DNA of 64,000 nt from Draconibacterium orientale (GTDB lineage Bacteria > Bacteroidota > Bacteroidia > Bacteroidales > Prolixibacteraceae), in assembly GCF_000626635.1 (NCBI RefSeq), contig NZ_CP007451.1:4260501-4324500 (forward strand), read 5' to 3'. A program made the position numbers and the translations under genes. A model generated the notes under the pieces. It searched no databases and was not told where the DNA came from. It saw only the letters and a program-made list of their open reading frames with translations. Shown in pieces: positions 35,457-44,295 of this stretch. Every line of letters starts with the position of its first letter. Position 1 is the stretch's first letter.

Positions 35457-35639
35457 ATTTAAGTAGCGGATATCAAAATGAAGCGCCAAAATAACATATT
35501 ATAGTCGAAAAGTGTAATAAAATTGCGCTGAATTCGTACATTTTGTAAAAAACAAGCCCCAAAACAAAAACAAACTACATTTTATTTAGCGTATAATTAT
35601 TTGTTCTTATTTTCGTTCTTTGTTAATTAACAAATTGAT

Positions 35640-38600
35640 ATGAAGCAAGGGGTTACATCTATATTAATCATTTTATTTTTTGTTTTTTGTGTTGGCCAGA
35701 CCATGGCCCAGCGCGCCAACGGTTTGGCGATTGAAGGGTTGGTTACCGTTCAGGAAGGATCGTCGGAAGGATCGATTATACAAATGTATCGCGATGGACG
35801 ACGACTGGATAATTACGGTATTGGGGCCGATGGAAAATACAATGTAGAACTGAACTGGAACCACAAATGGGAACTGGTATTTGAACACGAAGGAAATTTT
35901 AGCCAGAAAATTGTGGTTGAAACAGCTGTTCCGCGCGATGTTTTGAATACCGATCCTAAATTTCCTCCATTTCCGGTAAATATTAATTTGTTTACTGAAA
36001 TTCCCGGAATCGATAATTCGTTTGCCGAGAATACTGTGCTAAAAATATTTTACAGCCCAAGCGTTGATAATTTTGTAAAGGAACTTTATTATAACGATGC
36101 GCAAATTGAACGCCTGATTAACCAGGCAATTGCACAGGCGCAACAAATAGACGAGAATGCCGATTTTATGGCGCGATTAACCCGTGCCGAACTGGCTGAA
36201 CTTCGGAAAGAATACAATGAACTGCTGGAACAGGCCGGACAAGAATACAGCAACGAAGAGTTTCTGGAAGCTTTGGATGGTTATAAAGCTGCCAGTAAAA
36301 TATTTCCAAGTGAGCAGTTTCCGAAAGACCGGATTGCTGAAATTAACGATTTGCTGGGATTGATAATGGCTGCCGAAGAGCTGGATGCAGCGATGTTGGC
36401 CCGTTTCAACAAGTTGGTTCGGGAAGGCGATTTGCACCTTGGCAATCGACAATTGCCCGAAGCCAAAAAATCATACAACCGCGCACTGTCGATAAAACCG
36501 TTGGATCAGTATGTCAACGATCAGCTAAAAAAAGCTTGCTGAAATGCAGGAACAACAACGACTTGCCGGAAACTATCAGAACCTGATTGAGCAAGGCGAT
36601 CAGGCAATCGACGAACTGTTGTTTAACGAGGCGCTTGGCCTTTTTAATCAGGCGCTTGAAATCAGGCCCAACGAACAATACCCAAAAACTAAAATTGCCG
36701 AAATTAATGGTTTGCTTGCCGAACAGCGCAAAAATCAGGAAGATCAGAAAAGTTATAATGATGCTATGTCGGAAGGAGAGCGTATGTTTTCCAAGCAGTT
36801 TTTCGATCGGGCACTTACTTCGTTCGAGAATGCATTGTCGTACAAACCCGGCGACATTAAGGCTACACGCCGCATTGAGGACTCGAAAAAGGAAATGAAG
36901 CGCATCCTCGATCGCATGGAGTTTGATAAATTTATTGCCGCTGCCGATAAAGCGTACAAAAAGGAAGATTACCCCGATGCTTTGTCGAACTACGAGCAGG
37001 CACTGGAACTGGTTCCCGATGAGCCACGAACAAAAAAGCGGGTAGAGGAGATCAGCGAAATTCTTTATGCACTAAACAGCTTTAACGAATTTGTGAGTCA
37101 GGCCGATAAGCAATTTGATGCACAAAGTTATGCTACCGCCAAATCACTTTACGAGAAAGCAAATGAATTAAAAGCGGGCGACAAACATGTGCAGGAGCGA
37201 ATTGCTGAAATTGCGCAGCTAATAGCTCAGCAGGGAGTTGATGAGCAGTATGCACAGGTAATTAAACAGGCCGACAATTTGCTTGCACAGAAAAATTACG
37301 AAGATGCCAGGAGCCAATACACGGAAGCTTTGCAAATAAAACCGCGCGAACAGTACCCAAAGGATAAACTGGATGAAATTGCCTCCACTTTAACGGAATT
37401 AGCTCGTTTGGAACGGCAGTACAATGATTTAATTGCAGAGGGCGATCGTTTGTTTGGACGTGAGGATTATACCGATGCGAAATCAACATTTGCCCAGGCA
37501 GCACAGCTTAAACCGGAAGAAAGCTATCCTCCTGAGATGATGGATAAAATTGATGGTTTAATAGCCGAGAACGAACGTTTGGCGAGAGAAGAAGCTGAAG
37601 CGGAAGCAGCCCGATTGGCAGCCATCCAGGCCGAGAAAGATAAAAACTACAACGATGCCATTGCACGCGCCGATGAACTGTTTGCCGCTGAGAATTACGA
37701 AGAATCACGCAACGAATACCGTGCAGCTCAGGATATAAAACCGGAAGAATTGTATCCACCGCAACGTATCGATGAGATCGACCGGATTTTAAGAGAGTTA
37801 GCGGCGGCTCAGGCAGCGCAGGCAGAGTTAGACCGGAAATATGCGAATTTGATTATGCAGGCCGATCGTTTTTTCGCTGCAAATAGTTACACGCCATCAA
37901 AAGAGAATTACACAGAAGCGTTGGCATTAAAACCGGAAGAAACGTATCCGAAAGATAAAATTGCCGAAATAGACAGAATTCTTGAGCAACGAGCTATCGA
38001 CGAAAAATACAGAAGTGTTATTGTGGTGGCCGATGGTCATTTCAGAACACAAGCGTACGACGATGCCCGCCTGCAATATGAGATTGCTTTAGGCGTAAAA
38101 CCTAATGAAGAATATCCGAAAGAACAGATTCGTAAAATAGATGCAATTCGTGAAAACGAACGCCAGCAAATTGCTCAGGAACAAGCTAATGCCGAGGATC
38201 TGGCAAGAAGAAGAGATCAGATTGCTCAACTGGAAGAGGAGTTGGATGAGCAGCGAATTCTTGAAGAATCAGGGTTAAATGCGCTTTATGATCAGATCAT
38301 TAAAAAGGCCGATGGTTCTTTTGATATCGAACTGTACAACGTGTCGAGAGCGTGGTACTACAAAGCACAGGATCTGAAACCGGAAGAGGCTTATCCGCCA
38401 CGACGCATTGCCGAAATTAACCGAATATTGGGCGACATGATGTTGAGCGAACGCGACCGCGAATACCAGCGTTTTATCGACCTGGCGGATGAAAGTTTCA
38501 GGAATAACGAGCTGGCAGTGGCCAGAGGTTGGTACAACCAGGCTTTGTCGCAAAAGGATACTGAAAACTATCCGAAAGAACAGCTGCGTGAAATTGAACG

Positions 38601-38787
38601 TCGTGTGGCCGAGCGTGTTGCCGGGCAGAGTCAGCAGCAATTTGAGAACTTTAAAACTACGGCCAACAGTGCTTTCGAGGCGGGGAATTATAATGTAGCC
38701 CGTTTCTACTACCGAAAAGCCTTGGAGTTAAGATCGGATGATGCAGAGGTGAAAGCAAAATTGCAGGAAATAGAAGCATTACGTTAA
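35640..38787 (+). pseudogene. Exported protein of fourteen TPR-like repeats, split by a frameshift
   Basis: Signal peptide (about 1-24), a small beta domain (about 25-130), then fourteen units of about 50 residues with the pattern Y-x3-I/L-x2-A/G-D-x2-F-x4-Y-x2-A-x3-Y-x2-A-L-x-I/L-K-P-x-E-x-Y-P-K-x2-I-x-E-I, separated by charged, coiled-coil-like linkers of variable length. The first frame stops at TGA 36540-36542 in repeat two. Removing one A from the A7 run at 36527-36533 gives YVNDQLKKLAEMQEQQR and one protein of 1048 aa. A second frame from ATG 36544 encodes the rest. Repeats resemble tetratricopeptides and suggest an extended protein-binding scaffold in the periplasm or envelope. Function not recognised. 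Confidence 0.85.
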
Positions 38788-38822
38788 TGTAAAAACATCA
38801 ATTCAAAACATCCTTTCCGAAA

Positions 38823-38852
38823 AAAGCCCGGTAACGATTTACCGGGCTTTTG
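38823..38852. terminator. Terminator after the TPR-like gene
   Basis: AAAAGCCCGGTAA (38823-38835) and TTACCGGGCTTTT (38840-38852) form a perfect 13-bp stem with a 4-base loop; A and T tracts allow action on both strands. Confidence 0.88.
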
Positions 38853-38867
38853 CGTTTTTAAGTCCCC

Positions 38868-39554
38868 TTATAATTTCGAAAACTCTTTGCTCAAACATTT
38901 TAGCATTTCCAGGTTAAGTGATTCTGAGAATATGCGTATCAGGTGGGTGAGTTTTCCATCGTTGTACACCACACCCTGCTCCGCATCGAAAAGCTTGCAT
39001 ATGCCGTTGTATCGTATTTGAGTAATGGTTGCCTCAAATTCTTCTGGTGAAAGATGGCTTTCAGCTACAAAATATCCTTTGTGTTCTTCGATGAGGTCAA
39101 GGTAGAAATTGGGTTCTAATTCTTCCAGAAAAAAAGGCTTGCTGACGATAGTTTTAACCCGTTCGTCCAAATGAATTTTTTCAATAAACACTATGTTTTT
39201 TTCTTGTAAGCATTTTTCCAACTTTACCAGCTGGCTATAGTCCGGGAAGTTTTTTATGCGGATAGCAGGGTATTGTTTACCGCCTGATTCCACAAGCGCG
39301 CTGGCAATATTAATTCGTTCAAACAAACATTTTTCCAAACTCGATGAATAGCAGATTAGCTCCTCCAGGAAGTGAAATTTTTTAGTAAAAAGAAAGATTG
39401 AATTGGGTTTGGCTGTTCGGGGAAGTTGGCCGTAATAATTTGCATAAGGAGTTGAAGCTTCTGCAATGTAAATATTGTCGGGGATGTTCAGTTTTATTTG
39501 TTCCAGCTTTTCGTGTTTGATAATAAGTCCGCTAAAATATATTTTCTGTTTCAT
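38868..39554 (-). CDS. Conserved hypothetical protein
   Basis: 228 aa from ATG 39554 (MKQKIYFSGLIIKHEKL); an ATG at 39593 would add 13 residues. No signal peptide or membrane segment. The sequence alternates beta-strands and amphipathic helices and includes one notable acidic-basic stretch (LVKLEKCLQEKNIVFIEKIHLDERVK). No known domain was recognised. It stands alone between the TPR-like gene and the sugar-phosphorylase operon. A cytoplasmic globular protein is all that can be said. Confidence 0.65.
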   Translation of the reverse strand: MKQKIYFSGLIIKHEKLEQIKLNIPDNIYIAEASTPYANYYGQLPRTAKPNSIFLFTKKFHFLEELICYSSSLEKCLFERINIASALVESGGKQYPAIRIKNFPDYSQLVKLEKCLQEKNIVFIEKIHLDERVKTIVSKPFFLEELEPNFYLDLIEEHKGYFVAESHLSPEEFEATITQIRYNGICKLFDAEQGVVYNDGKLTHLIRIFSESLNLEMLKCLSKEFSKL

Positions 39555-39775
39555 CGTGTTTATTTTAATGATCGTTACGTTTATATAAGACAATATTTGT
39601 ACAGAATGATACGGTTACAAAGGGGAAATGTTATACCATTTTACAACATTATTTACATAAAAAAGTTAGCTGTTGAGTTTAATATAAATTTGAATTTATC
39701 GTAAAAAAACGAACGGAAGACGGTGTTTGTGGCTGAATGATTATTTAGAACAAAAGTACAATGATGGGCTTGTGA

Positions 39776-41464
39776 TTATTTATTTTTAACCAGCCATAAA
39801 CATTGGTAAGCTTTTAATTTCTTTGATGTGAATTCGGAATTAGAAATGATATCGAAAGAAAATTCTGCCGGTATTTCTATTCCTGTTTCTTCATCGCAAA
39901 GGTTAACAATAGCGAGAATTGTCTGATCTTGTGATTTTCGTTGTATGGCAAACACTGCATGGCCAAAATCAAGAATTTTCTGCTGCGCATTCGGATGAAA
40001 AGCGCTTTGTTTTTTACGAAGCAGAATAAGTTGTTGTAACGATTGAAATACTTTTTTCTGTGGCGTATCATTGTTTAACACATCCTGCAATTCATGAAGC
40101 TGCCATTTGCGTCGATTTATGGTGCGGTTGTGCTGTGTTTTTGCAACGCCTTCGTAATAATTTGGCGTTGCCGTTAAACTGTGTATATAAAATGCCGGAA
40201 CGCCTGCCAAACTCATCATACAAACCTGCGAAGCCAGAAAACGATCGACCTGAAGGCTGTCTTCGCCCTTGTGTGTGCCTTTAAGCGCATCGAAATAGGT
40301 AATGTTCAATTCGTACGGACTTTGGCTGCCATCAGGGTTGGATTTGTAGTTTACCAGGCCGCCAAAACCTTTCATGTTTTCCACCAACGAATTTTTCTCG
40401 TCGTCGGGCAAAAGTCCTTCCAGCGGACGAACGCCAATGCCATCGTGCGAAGCGGTGAAATTGAAAAAGGTTTTATCGCCGTTGAGTTGAGGTAAGCTTT
40501 TTGCCCAGGTTGATAAATAACGTGAATTACCCGTATGCAATGCATGCAATAACAGGGGAGGGAGGCTAAACTGGTAAACCATGTGTGCTTCGTCGCCATG
40601 GCCAAAATAGCTCAGGTTTTCTTTGTTGGGAACATTGGTTTCGGTAAGTATAATTGTATCGTGATTGATAAATTCGGCCACATCGCGCATCAGTTTTACC
40701 ACTTCGTGTGTTTCGGGCAAATGCAAACAGGTTGTGCCCACTACTTTCCACAAAAATGCTATCGCGTCGAGGCGGATAATTCGTGCTCCTTTGTTGATGT
40801 AGCCAAGCAGAATATCCATCATTTCAACCAGCAAATCGGGATTGGAAAAATTCAGATCTACCTGGTCGGCACTAAAAGTTGTCCAAACGTGCTGGGTGCC
40901 GTTTGCCGTTTCGTAAGAAGTTAAAAGTGGCGTACTGCGCGGACGGGTTACCAGCGAAAGGTCTGTTCCCGGATCTTCAGTAATAAAATAATCCTTACCT
41001 TTTCCGTGCTGCTTCAAAAAGTTAAGAAACCACTGGTTTTGGCTCGATGCATGATTGATCACCAAATCGGCCATCAGGTCGTAATCGTTTGTTAAATCCT
41101 CAATATCTTGCCAATCACCAAGTTCCGGATTCACTTCCCGGAAATCGATCACCGAAAAACCGTCGTCGCTGCTGTAAGGGAAAAAAGGCAAAATATGAAC
41201 AACGGTTAATTGTTCACGTAGATTTTCGTTTAAAAAAGTGCGGAGTGTTTGCAACGGAGCTTCATTATCCGTTTTTATACTGTCGCCGTAGGTAATCAAT
41301 ACCACATCTTTTTCATTCCATTTTTGGCCTTTTGATGCGGCAATCCGGTACGACGAGATAACACTTATCAAATCGGTGAGAATTGATTTCTCATACTTCT
41401 CCTTGTAGATAAACTTTAGCCGGCTTTCAATTTTTTCGATGAAAGAACGATCGGGATGAATCAT
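39776..41464 (-). CDS. GH13_18 glycoside phosphorylase (sucrose/glucosylglycerate phosphorylase family)
   Basis: 562 aa alpha-amylase-fold enzyme. Conserved regions: DLVINHAS (about 133-140), GARIIRLDAIAFLWK with nucleophile Asp233, ILTETNVP with acid/base Glu275, and FTASHDGIGVRP with Asp341. The subfamily makes glucose 1-phosphate from sucrose, glucosylglycerol or glucosylglycerate. Because the gene follows directly (14 bases) on a glucosyl-3-phosphoglycerate synthase-like gene, glucosylglycerate is the favoured substrate. It would recover the sugar of this compatible solute when salt stress ends. Last gene of a four-gene operon. Confidence 0.85.
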   Translation of the reverse strand: MIHPDRSFIEKIESRLKFIYKEKYEKSILTDLISVISSYRIAASKGQKWNEKDVVLITYGDSIKTDNEAPLQTLRTFLNENLREQLTVVHILPFFPYSSDDGFSVIDFREVNPELGDWQDIEDLTNDYDLMADLVINHASSQNQWFLNFLKQHGKGKDYFITEDPGTDLSLVTRPRSTPLLTSYETANGTQHVWTTFSADQVDLNFSNPDLLVEMMDILLGYINKGARIIRLDAIAFLWKVVGTTCLHLPETHEVVKLMRDVAEFINHDTIILTETNVPNKENLSYFGHGDEAHMVYQFSLPPLLLHALHTGNSRYLSTWAKSLPQLNGDKTFFNFTASHDGIGVRPLEGLLPDDEKNSLVENMKGFGGLVNYKSNPDGSQSPYELNITYFDALKGTHKGEDSLQVDRFLASQVCMMSLAGVPAFYIHSLTATPNYYEGVAKTQHNRTINRRKWQLHELQDVLNNDTPQKKVFQSLQQLILLRKKQSAFHPNAQQKILDFGHAVFAIQRKSQDQTILAIVNLCDEETGIEIPAEFSFDIISNSEFTSKKLKAYQCLWLVKNK

Positions 41465-41478
41465 ATTGTTTCCGGATT

Positions 41479-42696
41479 TTAGATGATACTGTTATCGGCT
41501 TCCACAATCTCATAAAACTCTTCCAGAATATTGGGGAATGCACTTTGCACACGTTTCCAGCTGGGCATATTCGGTACATTATCCGGGTTTTCCAGAAATT
41601 GAATACCCGATTGATACACGTTTTTCACAAACAGATCGATTACCTCCTCTTCTTTATGAAAATCGTACGAGAGGCCATTCATTGCTGCATCGGCTTTGTA
41701 TAATTCAACAAATTCGAGTGCAATACGGTAGTAGGTAGCTTTTAAGGTTCTGAAAAACTCAGGGCTTAAAGTTACCCCGTCGGAAGCCAGTTTGCCAAAA
41801 ATAGCACGCGAAACATCGCGACTCATTTTCGATAATCCTTTTTCGGCATCTTCGGCTGAAAGGTCCTGGTGTTTATGGTCGTAGCGGTCGGCAATTTCAA
41901 CCTGACAAATCCGGTTAAACGAGTTGTTACGTTCTACCTCGTTTAAAATACCAATTTCAAGTCCCCAGTCGTAGGGAATGCGAATGGTTTTTATAATGTC
42001 GGCACGCATTGAGAATTCCCCGGCCAGCGGGTAACGGAAGCTATCGAGATATTCGAGGTAAGTATGGTGCCCCAGTAATTTTTTCAGGGTTCGTAGCAGC
42101 GGGGTAACCAGCAAGCGCACAGCACGGCCGTGTAGCTTTTCGTCGTCGGTTCTGAAATAGAAACCTTTACAATATTTAAAGTTAAACGATGGATCGGCAA
42201 CCGGGTAAACCAGCCGTGCCAGCATTTCGCGGTTGTAGGTAACAATATCGGCGTCGTGCAGGGCAATTGCTTCAGAGCGTCCCGAGGCGATCATGTAGCC
42301 AAAGCAGAACCAAACATTTCGGCCTTTTCCGGGAACGGTGGTAACGATATTCTTCGACGCCAGTTTCTTTTTGAATTCCTGCATACGCGGTCCGTCGTTC
42401 CATAAAACCCGGTGATGCTGTGGTAATTCTGCAAAAAATTCAAGCGCATTTTTGTATTGATAATCGTCGGCACGATCTAATCCGATAACAATTTCAGAAA
42501 CATACGGGATGTCTTTTAAAACCGAAACAATATCTTTTAATGCCTGGCGCGAAAGTTCTGAATATAAGGAGGGAATGATTAATCCAATGGGACGTTTTTT
42601 ACTAAATTTTTCCAATTTTTGTTCCAGCTCTTCATAAGGCCGGGCACGTAAATTATGCAGTGTTGCTACAAATCCATTCTGATAAAAATCACCCAT
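41479..42696 (-). CDS. Glucosyl-3-phosphoglycerate synthase-like glycosyltransferase (GT81/GT-A)
   Basis: 405 aa GT-A fold. LIIPSLYSELSRQAL in the donor-binding start, PGKGRNVWFCFGYMIAS (about 122-138), and the metal-binding triad Asp148-Ala-Asp150 in ALHDADIVTY are as in GpgS/MpgS enzymes. GYFYRTDD-like and FRYPLAGEFSM segments are also family-typical. It would transfer glucose from a nucleotide sugar to 3-phosphoglycerate, giving glucosyl-3-phosphoglycerate, precursor of glucosylglycerate. The dephosphorylating enzyme could be the HAD domain fused to the first gene of the operon. Mannosyl-3-phosphoglycerate synthase is an alternative. Confidence 0.82.
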   Translation of the reverse strand: MGDFYQNGFVATLHNLRARPYEELEQKLEKFSKKRPIGLIIPSLYSELSRQALKDIVSVLKDIPYVSEIVIGLDRADDYQYKNALEFFAELPQHHRVLWNDGPRMQEFKKKLASKNIVTTVPGKGRNVWFCFGYMIASGRSEAIALHDADIVTYNREMLARLVYPVADPSFNFKYCKGFYFRTDDEKLHGRAVRLLVTPLLRTLKKLLGHHTYLEYLDSFRYPLAGEFSMRADIIKTIRIPYDWGLEIGILNEVERNNSFNRICQVEIADRYDHKHQDLSAEDAEKGLSKMSRDVSRAIFGKLASDGVTLSPEFFRTLKATYYRIALEFVELYKADAAMNGLSYDFHKEEEVIDLFVKNVYQSGIQFLENPDNVPNMPSWKRVQSAFPNILEEFYEIVEADNSII

Positions 42697-42843
42697 TTTT
42701 TACTATTTTATGTCTTTCAAATAACTGATGTATGGTGCCGATATTCCGGCGACCTTTTAAATATAAAAAACATTTACTTTAAACATTGCCCATTTGTTTT
42801 GAAATGGCACGTTAGGCCGAATAATTAATATGCAACTTTCGTA

Positions 42844-44295
42844 TTACAACTCGCGCATGTACATACTTTTTATAATCGGCTCAAGTTTATCAGCAATTAT
42901 TTTATGATCGAGTTTTTCCTTTAAAACCTTAAGGTTGTGTATTACCACTTTGTTTCTGTATGGAATATCAGTAAGTAGTCGATACGCCGAATCAACCAAC
43001 TCTTCAGTTACTCCTCCGCCATCAATAGCCGGCAAATCAAAACCATATTGCTCAATTTCTTGTTTGTACACCTCGTATTTGTTGATTACCGCCGGCAATC
43101 CGTACGACATCATTTCCAGCAGGTTGTTACCAAAACCTTCCACATCGCTGAAATAAGTTCCAAGTCCGCCATGAGCAGCCACAATAGAAGGTATTTCAGC
43201 AAATTTGTAGAACTTTTTATCAACGATGATGTCGCGGTGCGAAAGGATGTTGTGTTCGCCAAAAATCAATACCACATTGCTGTCGGGATGTGCTTTGCAA
43301 AGTTCGGTGTAATGCTCGTTCAGGTTGTTGAGGTACTGGTTTTGCTCGTCGCCCGAGTGGCCACTAACAATTACCGCAACACATTTTTTCTCACCATTCG
43401 TAGCGAATTTCTTCTCCAGTTCAAAAGCCAGATCGATGGCCAGCTCAATTTTTTTACGGGGAACAACGCGGGTGTGTTGCAGCAGGATTACGGTTTCGTC
43501 CATAGTAAAACCACGGCTTTCAACTTGCTGAACAAGGCCGATGTCTTTCATAAACGAGTCGTTATAATTGTCTTGTGCCGGGCAAATTAATTCTTCGGTT
43601 TCCGGGGCGATGTTTTCCCAATCCCATGGAATTTCGCAAGTGTTTGGTACAACAGTTGTTCGCAGTTTAAAGAATTTCTCGAGTTTACTGGCGTTGTGCT
43701 GCTCGAAAAGCCTTTTCCCCAGGTCGATTTGTTGCTTGTTAATAAAAGCAATTGAATTTACAAAAGTAACTCCAGGCAGGTATTTCAAATACTTTTGAAT
43801 CACTTTGTTGGGATTCGAGAAAATAGCGCGCTCGAAATACGAGTCGTGCCACCACACCATCAATTTCGGCCAGATAATTCCTTCTGCGCGCAACTCTTCA
43901 ATGTAATAACCCAATCCAACGGCAGTGATAAAATTATACGGATGCGAGGTATTGTGGGCAATAATAAGGTCGATATCGTTTTCGTCAACCCATTCCTGAA
44001 TTACCTTTTTTGCATAGAGCGCATTTTCATGAATCATCTCATCCAGACCTTCAGTGTCGGGATTATTGAAGTTATTCAAAATGGTTTTATGCGCCTCGCT
44101 TTTGTGCCAGAATACATCGTTGGTTTGTGCATTAAAACGCGGCGATGAGTGGGCTGCCAAAAAGAAAAAGTTACCAATGTTTATGCCGAGATGTTCCGAC
44201 ATGGCTTCAACGGTTTGGTCGATAACAATGGAAACGCCATCGTTTTTGCCAATTAAGGAGTGGATAATTCCTACGCGTAATTCGTTTAGCTTCAT
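42844..44295 (-). CDS. GT4-type glycosyltransferase
   Basis: 483 aa, GT-B fold. The N-domain starts RVGIIHSLIGKNDGVSIVIDQ; the C-domain has TRVVPRKKIELAI and the nucleotide-sugar E-x7-E motif in VEGFGNNLLEMMSYGLP. Its start codon overlaps the stop of the preceding gene (ATGA at 44292-44295), so the two are translationally coupled. The acceptor is unknown; together with the fused GT4-HAD gene and the GpgS-like gene it may build a glycosylated glycerate or glycolipid. Confidence 0.8.
   Translation of the reverse strand: MKLNELRVGIIHSLIGKNDGVSIVIDQTVEAMSEHLGINIGNFFFLAAHSSPRFNAQTNDVFWHKSEAHKTILNNFNNPDTEGLDEMIHENALYAKKVIQEWVDENDIDLIIAHNTSHPYNFITAVGLGYYIEELRAEGIIWPKLMVWWHDSYFERAIFSNPNKVIQKYLKYLPGVTFVNSIAFINKQQIDLGKRLFEQHNASKLEKFFKLRTTVVPNTCEIPWDWENIAPETEELICPAQDNYNDSFMKDIGLVQQVESRGFTMDETVILLQHTRVVPRKKIELAIDLAFELEKKFATNGEKKCVAVIVSGHSGDEQNQYLNNLNEHYTELCKAHPDSNVVLIFGEHNILSHRDIIVDKKFYKFAEIPSIVAAHGGLGTYFSDVEGFGNNLLEMMSYGLPAVINKYEVYKQEIEQYGFDLPAIDGGGVTEELVDSAYRLLTDIPYRNKVVIHNLKVLKEKLDHKIIADKLEPIIKSMYMREL

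Noticed and set aside
36544..38787. Separate gene starting at ATG 36544
   Set aside because: The start lies inside repeat two to three; one-base correction joins it to the upstream frame with signal peptide.
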